From positions 22,322-86,321 of the forward strand of contig MEOG01000103.1 of assembly GCA_001769125.1 (NCBI GenBank): a stretch of DNA of 64,000 nt, in the 5' to 3' direction. Source of the stretch: Bacteroidetes bacterium GWF2_35_48. Lineage in GTDB: Bacteria > Bacteroidota > Bacteroidia > Bacteroidales > GWF2-35-48. Numbering within the stretch: the stretch's first letter is position 1; the number at the start of each line of letters is the position of its first letter. The notes beneath the pieces were generated by a model. It had not been told where the DNA came from and ran no database searches. It worked only from the letters and a program-made list of their open reading frames with translations. This document shows, in pieces, positions 10,155-19,205 of this stretch. The position numbers were made by a program, and so were the translations under genes.

Positions 10155-12497
10155 ATGTGGGATAAGCTAAAAAGAATACATTTCTCGTATTATTTGCCCA
10201 TTCTGATAATACCGGCTTTTTTGGTTTTTACATTCCTGAATTCTTCAATTCATAATTGCATTGTTAAAAATACTACTGGGAAAACAATTGCCGCACAGTT
10301 ACCTTATAAATCACAGGACACTCTAACAGGGGCATTCAGCATAAGTTTTGATTTTAACGCCTCTTTTCTTTTTTCAGGTAAAATTTTATTGATTCCTGAT
10401 GACTGCGTGAAAGAAATGATAATAAATAACAAAGTAGTTCCCTTCTCTTTTTTTAAAAATGCACAGTGTTCATACAGTACAGGAATGGAACTGGATCTTG
10501 AAAATTTTATTCATCCCGGAAAGAATAAGGTTCAATTTCAAATGGAAAATAGGGGCGGATATTATAGTTTGTATTTTAAAGATCGAACTTATTACGATTT
10601 GTATTTATTGTTTATTGCTTTAATTTTATGTATTCCTATTGCATACAGGCATATTAAGAAGTCATTATCTTTATCTGATTTATGGAGTCGCATTTTGAAC
10701 TACAGATTTAAAAAAAGATATTTTGTCAGTATAGCAGGGCTTATTCTTTTAATGTTTTCCATGAAGGGTTCTAATTTTTTTATTACGGCTCTTGCCAATG
10801 AAAATAATCATTCTTATGAGGCACCCCTCCCCTACACTTTTGAAGGTAAAGAACAGGCAATGATGAATTACCGCATAGAGTTTTATAATAATATTTTCTC
10901 CCCAGATACGATCCATATAATTCCAGACGACTGTATTACTTCTTTCCGGATAAATAATTATAATGCAATGGATTTGCTGGATCCGGGTAAAATTTGCGAC
11001 TGGAAAGATGGTGTACACATTTCTAATTGCCCCTATTTAATAAAAGGAAAAAATGTAATCACGCTTTCTGTTTTAAATAAAGGCGGAGTTGGAGGAATAA
11101 ATTTTATTTACAACAGCCCCTTGGCTTTAACTGTAATAATATTGAGTTTTTTAATGATGCTTTTCCCTATTTTTTTATCATTAAAAAATAATATCAAATA
11201 TGGAAAAATCAGTGCTTTTTTATTGATTGTTCCCGTGTTTTTTTGGTTTGTTTATTGGTATCGCTATTCTTATACCAGTTATGGATATGATATTGATTAT
11301 GGGCACATACCCTATATCAAATATGTCTTTTCAACCTTAAGTGTGCCTTATTCTTTAGGAGGTTGGTCTTTTTATCATCCTTCTTTATATTACATACTGG
11401 CATCGTTCTCCTGGTTTGTTTCTTCGCTTTTTGGCGAAACATCAATGCTGTTCATGTCAAAAGCATCACAAATACTTTCAATGGCTCTGTATTGTATATT
11501 CGTTTATTATGCTTTTCGTTTGATATGGATTGTTTTTAAAAATTTTGCCTTGAATCAAAATATAAATACCAAAGGATTCACTTTTAATTTTTCGCTAATA
11601 ATTACCTATCTGATAGTATTATTTTGGCCTTCAGGTATCGTCATTGCACCAAGAATAGGCAATGACAGCGCATTAGTTCCCTTTTTTACCGCAGCATTAT
11701 TTTATTTTGTAAGCTATCTTGAAAACAAGAAAAACCTGCATTTTATAATTGCATTATTGTTTTCTGTTTTAGCCTTATGGTCAAAAGCGAACGGGATACT
11801 GCTGTTTGGCATATTTGGGCTTTCGCTGTTAATTCAAAATAAATTCAAATTTTATGATATTAGTTTTATTAAAAAAATAATTGTGATTTTTACTTTTGTC
11901 GTTGTGGGTGTTTTTATTGGAATGAATGAAAAAATAAACAGCAAAGAATCTGCTGATTATATTTCTAATGCAGCCCATTTACCAAAAAATCTTATTATTA
12001 GTAATGATGTTGAGAATTTTTTTACTTTCGATTTCAAAACTTTTATTGACGAACCATTTACAAGTACCAAATTTGATAAATATGGCAGACAGATGTTCTG
12101 GTATTTTTTAATAAAAACATCTTTATTTGGAGAATATCGATTTACACAGGAAAATGTAGAATTTACAGCCCAGGCGCTTAGCATTCTTATACTTTGCATG
12201 CTTACATTTCTGTTAATTTCTATCGTGCTTTTATGCAGGAATTTTTTTCATCTTCACCCCTTGTATCTCTGGATTGTATTTTCAGTAATTTCATTAATAG
12301 CATTCAGGTTGGCTTACCCTTATGCCTGTTCAGGCGATTTCAGGTATGTTTATCACATAATAATTCCATTATCTGTTTTGTATGGATTGTTTTTGTCTTC
12401 GTTAAAAAATAAAATTATTAAAACCCTTGTGTTTTCTGTTACTGTTTTGTTTTTGATTGGTTCATTGTTATTTCAGTACGCCATTGTTTTTGGATGA
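10155..12497 (+). CDS. Polytopic membrane protein, GT-C glycosyltransferase-like, with duplicated external domain
   Basis: A 780-residue membrane protein. Residues 1-330 hold two copies of a TM-helix plus extracytoplasmic beta domain: PDDC at 81-84 and 257-260, GKN at 122-124 and 298-300, N[RK]GG at 132-135 and 308-311, all offset by exactly 176 residues. From about 325 onward there are ten or so membrane helices with an acidic loop (YGYDIDYGHIPYI, near 375) and FYHPSLYYI (near 400). These resemble the first loop and HPPLY signature of GT39/GT83-like transferases that use polyprenyl-phosphate sugars. It is probably in an operon with the FAD protein 6 bp upstream. The glycosyltransferase assignment is an inference. 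Confidence 0.75.
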   Translation: MWDKLKRIHFSYYLPILIIPAFLVFTFLNSSIHNCIVKNTTGKTIAAQLPYKSQDTLTGAFSISFDFNASFLFSGKILLIPDDCVKEMIINNKVVPFSFFKNAQCSYSTGMELDLENFIHPGKNKVQFQMENRGGYYSLYFKDRTYYDLYLLFIALILCIPIAYRHIKKSLSLSDLWSRILNYRFKKRYFVSIAGLILLMFSMKGSNFFITALANENNHSYEAPLPYTFEGKEQAMMNYRIEFYNNIFSPDTIHIIPDDCITSFRINNYNAMDLLDPGKICDWKDGVHISNCPYLIKGKNVITLSVLNKGGVGGINFIYNSPLALTVIILSFLMMLFPIFLSLKNNIKYGKISAFLLIVPVFFWFVYWYRYSYTSYGYDIDYGHIPYIKYVFSTLSVPYSLGGWSFYHPSLYYILASFSWFVSSLFGETSMLFMSKASQILSMALYCIFVYYAFRLIWIVFKNFALNQNINTKGFTFNFSLIITYLIVLFWPSGIVIAPRIGNDSALVPFFTAALFYFVSYLENKKNLHFIIALLFSVLALWSKANGILLFGIFGLSLLIQNKFKFYDISFIKKIIVIFTFVVVGVFIGMNEKINSKESADYISNAAHLPKNLIISNDVENFFTFDFKTFIDEPFTSTKFDKYGRQMFWYFLIKTSLFGEYRFTQENVEFTAQALSILILCMLTFLLISIVLLCRNFFHLHPLYLWIVFSVISLIAFRLAYPYACSGDFRYVYHIIIPLSVLYGLFLSSLKNKIIKTLVFSVTVLFLIGSLLFQYAIVFG

Positions 12498-12586
12498 GTC
12501 AGAAAATATTTTGAAAATTTATTTCTGCCAGAGCTTTTAGTATTTTAGTGCGTGAATAAAAATTAATAACAATATAAAAACTTATA

Positions 12587-12670
12587 TTACACTCTTATTC
12601 CAATAACCGTGATGTCATCTTTGTTTTGAAAATACCAGCCAAAACCTTGTTTCCAATCGTATCATCATGT
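12587..12670 (-). pseudogene. C-terminal fragment of a SpoIIE-type phosphatase paralogue
   Basis: Reading the minus strand to the TAA at 12587-12589 gives DWKQGFGWYF..DDITVIGIRV. This parallels the intact phosphatase end at 13232 (NWKNSYGKCYHQTDDITIVGIRV). Just upstream, DDTI is in another frame, so a small indel separates the pieces. Nothing of the rest of the paralogue remains. The fragment sits directly downstream of hicB, while the intact gene's 3' end abuts the hicA remnant, pointing to a recombination event. Confidence 0.75.
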
Positions 12671-12707
12671 TTACAATGAAAAACATTATTTTGCCAACTG
12701 ATAAATA

Positions 12708-12953
12708 GGGTCTGCTGAAAAAGTCTGTCGTATGCCAGATTCGAGGCGACAAGACGAAGATGTATAATAATACTTCGAGTCGCAGGCAACAAAGAAGATG
12801 GTATGCGACAGACTAACAAAACAAAAATATAAAATTATAAAAAGAAGGTGCAAGGATTTTTAATGAATCATTTATTTTATCTTGCACTTGTTATAAGAAT
12901 AACATATTCTAATCATTTAATATCAAATACGTTTTGTGATTTTCAGCAGACCC
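12708..12953. mobile_element. 246-bp MITE-like element with terminal inverted repeats and TAAATA target duplication
   Basis: The perfect 14-bp terminal inverted repeats GGGTCTGCTGAAAA/TTTTCAGCAGACCC (12708-12721 and 12940-12953) are flanked by the direct repeat TAAATA on both sides (12702-12707 and 12954-12959). A subterminal inverted pair, AGTCTGTCGTATGCCA (12722-12737) and its near complement (12799-12814), has two mismatches. There is no transposase, so it is non-autonomous. The inverted-repeat ends look like those of DDE-type insertion sequences; the parent family is not in the window. Insertion fell inside the last codons of hicB. Confidence 0.88.
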
Positions 12954-13159
12954 TAAATAGCAGGTTTATATTTAGGTTTGGGAATACGCTTCCCTTCTGC
13001 TTTAGCTGCTTCAATCCAAAGTTTTTTTGCTATCTCCAGCTCGTTTAACGCTTCATAAGGATTTTCGCCGAAAGCAGAGCAATGCTTTAAATCGGAAATG
13101 TCAGCTATGTATCCTTTATCTGCTTCGCTATAATAAATATTAATGTGGTAATCTGACAT
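12953..13159 (-). CDS. hicB: HicB-family antitoxin, C-terminus cut by the MITE
   Basis: A 68-residue HicB-type protein of the partial RNase H-fold kind (YYSEADKGYIADISDLKHCSAFGENPYEAL, then AKKLWIEAAKAEGKRIPKPKYKPAI). The stop codon TAG is made of TA from the target site and G from the element. Removing the element and one TAAATA copy restores five codons (YQLAK) and a TAA, giving the PAIYQ ending usual for the family. A GGAGGAG ribosome-binding sequence precedes the ATG by 5 nt and lies inside the hicA remnant. The antitoxin is probably still produced, but its partner toxin is gone. Confidence 0.85.
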   Translation of the reverse strand: MSDYHINIYYSEADKGYIADISDLKHCSAFGENPYEALNELEIAKKLWIEAAKAEGKRIPKPKYKPAI

Positions 13160-13161
13160 GT

Positions 13162-13231
13162 TTACTCCTCCATTGTTAAATTATATCTTTCTATTAACTC
13201 TAAAAACTGTTTTATTTGATATGGTTTTGCC
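13162..13231 (-). pseudogene. hicA: C-terminal remnant of hicA toxin
   Basis: The minus strand in frame with TAA at 13162-13164 reads EAKPYQIKQFLELIERYNL plus TMEE. This resembles the C-terminus of the longer HicA-like proteins that pair with this HicB type (QAKPYQIRQFLRLVERYNL-like ending, recalled from the family, not searched). The double-stranded-RNA-binding core with its catalytic histidine is absent. The reading breaks exactly where the SpoIIE phosphatase gene ends (stop 13232-13234). The two-nucleotide gap to hicB is the normal hicAB spacing. Confidence 0.7.
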
Positions 13232-15541
13232 TCAAACTCTTATCCCAACAATCGTAATATCATCGGTCTGATGATAGCATTTGCCATAACTATTTTTCCA
13301 GTTTTCAATAGTATCATCAAGTATTTGTCTTTGTTCTTCCATCTGTTTTTGATGAATATCGAGCAATAAATTTTTCAGGTTTTTTGACAGAAATTTTTTG
13401 AATTTCGGTCCTCCGAACTGATCCTGATATCCATCACTCAGAAGATAAAAAATATCTCCTTTCTGAAGTTGAATTGTTTGATTGGTAAAATTTTGCATAA
13501 CCACAAAAATACCTACCGGCATTTTATCGGGTTTAATATCGGTAAGTTCCGGATTTTCTGATTTTCTGATTAAAAGCATCGGATTGTTTGCCCCGGCAAA
13601 CTGAACCTCTAATGTTTCCAAATTGATTGCAACAAAACCCATGTCCATTCCATCTTTTTGTTCTCCGGTGCTCCCTTTTTGTTGTAACGAATGAATTACG
13701 GATTTTCGGAGTTCATCGAGAACATGGGCTGCTGTTTGTACATTTTCATTCGAAACAATTTCGTTAAGAAATGATATTCCCAACATACTCATGAATGCTC
13801 CAGGTACACCGTGTCCCGTGCAGTCAGCAGCAGCAATCAAGACCCAGTTTTTTCTTCTCGCGATAAAATAAAAATCACCGCTTACAATATCACGGGGCTT
13901 GAATAACACAAAAATTTCAAGAGGAGCCACTAAATTTTTCTCATTTTCAAAAGACGGGAGCATGGCTCTTTGTATACGTTGCGCGTATTTAATGCTATCG
14001 GTAATTTCTTCATTGATTTCAGAAATATGGTCTCTCTGAGCAGCAATTTCAGCATTCGTCTGATTCAATGCCTCGTTTTTTTCTTCAATAATTTTTTTCT
14101 GACTTTCCAGCAAAAGATTTGCTCTTTTCTTTGCCTGATAACTTTTCAGAATAAAAACGGCAAGAACCAGCATCAGAGCAAAACCAATAACAAAGGCATA
14201 TTTTTGAGTTTTCTGCTGCTTAATTTCTGATTTTTGTAAAGCAATTTCTTTCTGTTTTTTTTCACTCTGATAAATTTCATCAAGTTCTGCAAATTGCTTG
14301 CTTTTTTCTGTATCAAAAATGGAATCCTTATATTTTATACTCTTCTCATAATTATCAAGAGCTTCTTTAAAATTCCCCAATGCTTTATTTGCCAGAGCCA
14401 ATACTTCATAGCCTCTTTTTATTCCATAAAGAGACCCTGTTTTTTTTGCCAGATCAAAGCTTTTTTGGGCATAAAAAAGCGCATCCTCGAATTCTTTAAC
14501 ATCAATACTTATGGTGGAAAGATTCGCACAAACAATAGAAATTTCTTCTTTCGCATCTACCTCTTCAAAAATCTTATATGCTTTTTCAAGGTAAAATAAT
14601 GCTTTTATTGAATTTTTCTGGGATATATATATTTGACCTAAATTATTATAACATGAAGCTAAATTTTTTTTATCTTTTGTCTCTTCAAGCAGTGCAATTG
14701 TTTTTTCAAAATTTTCAATGGCTTTGTTTTGATTAGCAATCGCTTTTAATGTATCTTTTTGCCTTAAACATTTCTCACCTTTATTCATATAAATATTTCC
14801 AATATTATTATATGAGCCAAGAACTCCCTTTTTTTCATTTGCCTTTATGGATAAATCAAGTGCCTGCTGAAAATAATCTAATGCTTTATCAGGATTTTCC
14901 TGAATGCTGTGAACAAGACCAATATTTGTATAACAAGAAATAATCCCTTTTGTATCGCCTAATTTATCTCTTATCTTTAGGGCTTGCATGTATAAATCTA
15001 TGGCTTTTGTATAATCTCCCTGATCCTTATATGCCATACCCATAACATTATAACATTTTGCTGTTCCGGCATCATCTTTTAATTCTATAAAAAGATCAAG
15101 TGCTTTGTTATAATTTTCAAGAGCCAGGGGATAATTTCCTTCTTCGCTAAATGCTGTTCCAATATAATTATAGGTTTTACAAATATTTTTCTTATCATCT
15201 GTTTCAATAAAAATTGTTAGAGCTTTGTTATGTGAAACAATGGCGTTTGAGAATTTTCCAATTTTCTTATAAATCATACCGAGACTGTTATAGCAGTTAC
15301 CCAAACCTTTAGGGTAATTTATTTTTTTTGCCAACGCAATACCTTTATTAATATAATTAATTGCCGTAGCACTATCTTTTGATAAATAATGATACCCCAG
15401 AATAGAAAGAGTATTTACTTTTGTAGTATCATGCTTTGTTGTGTTTAATACATTTTGCAGGCTGTCAATTTTCTTCTTGTTTTGCGCCAATCCTGAAGCA
15501 ACAACAAATAAAATTATACAGAAAATATAAAAATACCTCAT
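13232..15541 (-). CDS. TPR-repeat, membrane-anchored SpoIIE-type serine phosphatase
   Basis: A 769-residue protein with a signal/anchor (residues 1-19), eight or more TPR units (about 40-420) and a single transmembrane helix (about 450-470: YAFVIGFALMLVLAVFIL). A coiled coil (about 475-535) follows, then a PP2C/SpoIIE phosphatase domain (about 545-769) with SGDFYFIA, AADCTGHGVPGAFMS and the terminal TDDITIVGIRV metal-site aspartates. The layout implies sensing on one side of the membrane and dephosphorylation of a partner in the cytoplasm, as in partner-switching. A -7 box TACTTTTG lies at 15565-15572. No anti-sigma or antagonist gene is adjacent. A paralogue fragment lies at 12587. Confidence 0.9.
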   Translation of the reverse strand: MRYFYIFCIILFVVASGLAQNKKKIDSLQNVLNTTKHDTTKVNTLSILGYHYLSKDSATAINYINKGIALAKKINYPKGLGNCYNSLGMIYKKIGKFSNAIVSHNKALTIFIETDDKKNICKTYNYIGTAFSEEGNYPLALENYNKALDLFIELKDDAGTAKCYNVMGMAYKDQGDYTKAIDLYMQALKIRDKLGDTKGIISCYTNIGLVHSIQENPDKALDYFQQALDLSIKANEKKGVLGSYNNIGNIYMNKGEKCLRQKDTLKAIANQNKAIENFEKTIALLEETKDKKNLASCYNNLGQIYISQKNSIKALFYLEKAYKIFEEVDAKEEISIVCANLSTISIDVKEFEDALFYAQKSFDLAKKTGSLYGIKRGYEVLALANKALGNFKEALDNYEKSIKYKDSIFDTEKSKQFAELDEIYQSEKKQKEIALQKSEIKQQKTQKYAFVIGFALMLVLAVFILKSYQAKKRANLLLESQKKIIEEKNEALNQTNAEIAAQRDHISEINEEITDSIKYAQRIQRAMLPSFENEKNLVAPLEIFVLFKPRDIVSGDFYFIARRKNWVLIAAADCTGHGVPGAFMSMLGISFLNEIVSNENVQTAAHVLDELRKSVIHSLQQKGSTGEQKDGMDMGFVAINLETLEVQFAGANNPMLLIRKSENPELTDIKPDKMPVGIFVVMQNFTNQTIQLQKGDIFYLLSDGYQDQFGGPKFKKFLSKNLKNLLLDIHQKQMEEQRQILDDTIENWKNSYGKCYHQTDDITIVGIRV

Positions 15542-15645
15542 AACAGATTATTGTTTTATAAGGTCAAAAGTAAAAAAATGATTGGTTTTTTAATGAAAAT
15601 AGGAAAAATAAAATTCGGGTAAGATAAAATAATAATAAAGAAAGG

Positions 15646-15672
15646 AGAGGCTTTGGTTAGCAAAGTTTCTCT
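15646..15672. terminator. Candidate hairpin in the 15542-15786 gap
   Basis: AGAG-G-CTTTG, loop GTTAG, CAAAG-TTT-CTCT, followed by seven T on the plus strand and a mixed T-rich run on the minus strand. It would best end minus-strand transcription from lpxA. The stem is short and has an internal loop. Confidence 0.4.
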
Positions 15673-15786
15673 TTTTTTATTAAAGCTATAACTCAAGATT
15701 GCCTCTACGTGCAATGAATTATTTTCTGTTGAAAAATGTTGTTAATGCTTATACTTTTGAATAATTCACATAAATTTCAAAAATGC

Positions 15787-16569
15787 TTATTCAGGAAAAT
15801 ACCCTTTCATAATTCCTCTTGTTGAATTTCTGATAAAGGTAATAATTTCATCGCGTTCTTTTGTTGCAGGCATGTGCGCTTCAACATAATCCAATGCTTG
15901 TGAATTATTTAATCCTTTCAGGAAGAGGATACGGTAAATTTCCTGAATTTCATTAATTTTTTCATTTGTATAATTACGTCTGCGAAGACCTATTGAATTT
16001 ATTCCGACAAAACTAAGGGGTTCGCGTGCAGCTTTTACATAGGGAGGAACGTCTTTACGAACAAGAGAACCGCCAGAAACCATAACATGCGCGCCGATTC
16101 TTACAAACTGATGTACCGCAACAATTCCGCTTAAAATTGCAAAATCATCAATGTGAACTTCTCCGGCAAGCTGCGTAGAATTTCCAAGAATAATATTATT
16201 CCCGAGATGACAATCATGCGCAACATGGACATAAGCCATGAGCAAGCAATTATTTCCGATTGTTGTTTTATAGGAAGTTTTTGTACCTCTGTTAATAGTA
16301 ACACATTCTCTTATGGTTGTGTTATCTCCAATTTCTACCCAGGTTTCTTCGCCTGCAAATTTCAAATCCTGAGGAATAGCACCAATTACAGCGCCGGGAA
16401 ATATTTTACAATTTTTTCCGATTTTTACATTTGGGAAAATAGTAACATTCGGACCGATCCATGTTCCTTCGCCAATTTCAACATTTCTGTCAATAGTAAC
16501 AAAAGGGTCAATAACCACGGTTTCTGCAATTTTCGCGTCGCGATGGACATACGATAAGGGTTGCTTCAT
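15787..16569 (-). CDS. lpxA: UDP-N-acetylglucosamine acyltransferase
   Basis: The first enzyme of lipid A synthesis, transferring a hydroxyacyl chain from ACP to UDP-GlcNAc in the cytoplasm. The 260 residues are of usual length. The left-handed beta-helix hexapeptide repeats span about 1-190, with the catalytic-histidine region AYVHVAHDCHLGNN near 113-126. The helical C-terminal domain is about 195-260. It is the last gene of a minus-strand run lpxD, lpxC/fabZ, lpxA, 16 bp after lpxC/fabZ and very likely co-transcribed. Confidence 0.96.
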   Translation of the reverse strand: MKQPLSYVHRDAKIAETVVIDPFVTIDRNVEIGEGTWIGPNVTIFPNVKIGKNCKIFPGAVIGAIPQDLKFAGEETWVEIGDNTTIRECVTINRGTKTSYKTTIGNNCLLMAYVHVAHDCHLGNNIILGNSTQLAGEVHIDDFAILSGIVAVHQFVRIGAHVMVSGGSLVRKDVPPYVKAAREPLSFVGINSIGLRRRNYTNEKINEIQEIYRILFLKGLNNSQALDYVEAHMPATKERDEIITFIRNSTRGIMKGYFPE

Positions 16570-16585
16570 CTATTTAATTTTTTAT

Positions 16586-17989
16586 TTAACTATTTGATTT
16601 ATTTTTCACAATCTGCGCCATTAATTCGGCTTCTGTAACAATTGTATCTCCGACAAAAGCTGTTGCCTTAACAGTACAGACACCTCTTCTTACCGCGTCA
16701 ACCAGTTCGAGTTTTAATATTAATGTATCTCCGGGTACTACCTTATCTTTAAAGCGCACATTGTTTATTTTTAAAAAATAAGTGGAGTAGTTTTCCGGGT
16801 CAGGAACACCGCTCAAAACAAGCAATCCTCCTACCTGTGCCATTGCTTCGATAATAAGAACACCCGGCATAACAGGTTCAGCCGGAAAATGCCCCATGAA
16901 AAAATTCTCGTTATTCGTAACGTTTTTAATACCCACCACAGTGGTATCCGTCATTTCAATGATTTTATCAACCAATAGAAAGGGGTAGCGGTGCGGAAGC
17001 ATTTTTTTGATCTTAATAATATCCATTATTGGCTCTTTATTCGGATCATAATTAGGAACATGAGGCTTGTTTTTGTCTTTTTTTACAAATTTCCTGATAA
17101 TTTTTGCAAATTCTGTATTAGATAAATGCCCTGGTTTTTTTGCAACAATACGACCCTTGATAGGACAACCAATTAAAGCAAGATCCCCAATAAAATCAAG
17201 TAATTTATGGCGGGCAGGTTCATTCGGATAATATAACTCTAGATTATTTAAAATGCCCTGTGGTTTTACCTGAACTTTTGGTTTATTGAAAAGAGAGGCG
17301 AGTTTGTCAAGCTCATCCTGTGAAATAGCCTTATCTATGATAACAATGGCATTTTTCATATCCCCCCCTTTAATGAGGTTGTGCTTTACAAGTTGCTCAA
17401 GTTCATGTAAAAAAACAAAAGTACGGCAACAGGAGATATTATCTTTGAATTCCTCTAAAGAATCTAAAGTTGCATATTGATTTGTCAGAACTTTAGAATC
17501 ATAATCTATTAATACATTAACACTGAATTTATCGTCAGGGTAAACAACAATTTCAATTCCTTTTTCCGGATTTTTAAATTCTATTTTTTCCCGGATATGA
17601 TAATAATAGCGCTCTGCATTCTGTTCTGTAATACCTGCCTCGATCAAAGCTTCAACAAATGCTTTTGAGCTGCCGTCAACAATAGGCGTTTCCGGCCCAT
17701 TCAGCTCAATCAGGGCATTATCTATCTGCAAACCGGAAAGAGCCGCTAATACGTGTTCAACTGTATTTATTCTTACACCGTTTTCTTCAATTGCCGTTCC
17801 GCGTGAAGTGTCAACAACATTTTCTACCTGCGCTTTAACTATCGGTTTATCTTTCAGGTCTATTCTCCTGAACTGGTAACCTGAATTTTCAGGTGCAGGA
17901 TAAAAAGTAAGTGTTGCATCAATACCTGTATGCAAACCTTTTCCTGTAACAGACACAGGTTTAGATATTGTTCTTTGCTTTTCAGTCAT
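16586..17989 (-). CDS. lpxC/fabZ: Bifunctional LpxC deacetylase / FabZ dehydratase fusion
   Basis: A 467-residue fusion known from Bacteroidota. Residues 1 to about 310 are LpxC, the zinc UDP-3-O-acyl-GlcNAc deacetylase (zinc ligand in VEHVLAAL near 75-82; HKLLDFIGDLAL near 240-250). Residues about 325-467 are FabZ, the 3-hydroxyacyl-ACP dehydratase (PHRYPFLLVDKI, then the catalytic GHFPAEPVMPGV with His and a downstream Glu). Joining them couples lipid A commitment to fatty acid supply. A promoter at 18006-18037 is independent of lpxD. Confidence 0.97.
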   Translation of the reverse strand: MTEKQRTISKPVSVTGKGLHTGIDATLTFYPAPENSGYQFRRIDLKDKPIVKAQVENVVDTSRGTAIEENGVRINTVEHVLAALSGLQIDNALIELNGPETPIVDGSSKAFVEALIEAGITEQNAERYYYHIREKIEFKNPEKGIEIVVYPDDKFSVNVLIDYDSKVLTNQYATLDSLEEFKDNISCCRTFVFLHELEQLVKHNLIKGGDMKNAIVIIDKAISQDELDKLASLFNKPKVQVKPQGILNNLELYYPNEPARHKLLDFIGDLALIGCPIKGRIVAKKPGHLSNTEFAKIIRKFVKKDKNKPHVPNYDPNKEPIMDIIKIKKMLPHRYPFLLVDKIIEMTDTTVVGIKNVTNNENFFMGHFPAEPVMPGVLIIEAMAQVGGLLVLSGVPDPENYSTYFLKINNVRFKDKVVPGDTLILKLELVDAVRRGVCTVKATAFVGDTIVTEAELMAQIVKNKSNS

Positions 17990-18005
17990 GTAAAAAAATT
18001 TCCGG

Positions 18006-18037
18006 CAAACGTACAGGTTTTTTTTATATTACACAAA
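18006..18037 (-). promoter_or_regulatory. Promoter of lpxC/fabZ
   Basis: On the minus strand, TTTG (plus 18034-18037), a 20-nt spacer, then TACGTTTG (18006-18013). It ends 16 nt before the lpxC start. Confidence 0.65.
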
Positions 18038-18089
18038 CCCCGCGCCTAAAAAGAAGTATGTGGCTGATTAATATGTATTTATATTGAGG

Positions 18090-18123
18090 AATGTGGCATC
18101 GTCCCATGGGACGATGGTACATT
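18090..18123. repeat. CATG-centred palindrome, copy A
   Basis: The perfect 20-bp palindrome CATCGTCCCATGGGACGATG (18097-18116) lies inside outer arms AATGT/ACATT. It sits between lpxD and lpxC/fabZ. Copy B (50646-50665) differs from it by two compensated base pairs. Confidence 0.85.
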
Positions 18124-18141
18124 GCCATACATAAAGATATA

Positions 18142-19182
18142 TTATTTCGATTCTTTAAGGTTTTTTATTTCCTTTTGGAGTTCCAGAATTTGCTTTCTGA
18201 GTTGGGGAAGTTGTTTGAAAAGGACGTATGATTTTTGATACTCGTGGATATTAAATGACGGTGAACCCTGAACAATGATTCCTTTTTCTTTAATAGTAGT
18301 ACCGATACCCGACTGAGCCGCTATTTTAACCTCATCTGCTATGGATATATGACCGATAACACCAACCTGACCTGCAATCATACATTTTTTTCCTATTTTT
18401 GTTGACCCAGAAATGCCGGTTTGAGCACAGATTACAGTATTTTCTCCGATTTCAACATTGTGGGCAATTTGAATCAGATTGTCGAATTTAACTCCTTTGC
18501 GGATAATTGTTGACCCAATTGTTGCCCTGTCAATTGTTGTATTTGCGCCGACTTCAACCTTATCCTCTATAACAACATTTCCAATTTGGGGAACTTTTTT
18601 ATAACTATCGGCAGATTGCATGGCAAATCCAAAACCATCAGCCCCAATAACAACACCGCTATGAAGAATGCAATCTGATCCGATTACGCAAGCGTGATAA
18701 ATTTTCACTCCGGCATATAAAATAGTGTTATCACCAATCTGAACATTCTCGCCAATAAAAACCTGAGGATAAATTTTTACGTTGTTGCCAATTTTTACAT
18801 TTTTTCCGATATAAGCAAAGGCTCCTAAATAAATATTTTCTCCTATTATTGCAGATTCGTCAATAAAAGTCATTTTATCAATACCCTTAGGTTGTGGAAG
18901 GGATTGATTGTAAAGTTCAAGCAGCGATGCAAAAGCTTCATAGGCATTTTCTACCCTGATAAGTGTTGCAGCAACAGGTTTTTCTGCTTTAAAATTATTA
19001 TTAACCAAAACAATAGTTGCTTCAGTAGTATATATAAAATGAGTATATTGAGGATTAGCAAGAAAACATAAAGAGCCGGGTTTTCCTTCTTCAATTTTTG
19101 AAACAGTAGTTACAACTGCTTCAGGGTTACCCTCAACGTTTCCTTTTAAAAATGTGGCAATTGCCTTGGCCGTAAATTCCAT
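18142..19182 (-). CDS. lpxD: UDP-3-O-acylglucosamine N-acyltransferase
   Basis: The third lipid A enzyme, N-acylating UDP-3-O-acyl-GlcN. It has 346 residues: an N-terminal uridine-binding domain (1-100), a hexapeptide beta-helix (about 105-310) with the catalytic His in [13 protein letters not shown] near 240, and a C-terminal helical tail (about 320-346: [15 protein letters not shown]). It has a good promoter at 19206-19235. A palindrome lies in the 152-bp gap before lpxC/fabZ. Confidence 0.96.
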   Translation of the reverse strand: MEFTAKAIATFLKGNVEGNPEAVVTTVSKIEEGKPGSLCFLANPQYTHFIYTTEATIVLVNNNFKAEKPVAATLIRVENAYEAFASLLELYNQSLPQPKGIDKMTFIDESAIIGENIYLGAFAYIGKNVKIGNNVKIYPQVFIGENVQIGDNTILYAGVKIYHACVIGSDCILHSGVVIGADGFGFAMQSADSYKKVPQIGNVVIEDKVEVGANTTIDRATIGSTIIRKGVKFDNLIQIAHNVEIGENTVICAQTGISGSTKIGKKCMIAGQVGVIGHISIADEVKIAAQSGIGTTIKEKGIIVQGSPSFNIHEYQKSYVLFKQLPQLRKQILELQKEIKNLKESK

Positions 19183-19205
19183 TTATTTTTATTTGATTCT
19201 TTTTG

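Noticed and set aside
12595-12819. A 74-codon minus-strand ORF across the MITE border
   Set aside because: It runs from inside the MITE into the SpoIIE fragment in the wrong frame; the homologous frame is the one ending at 12587.
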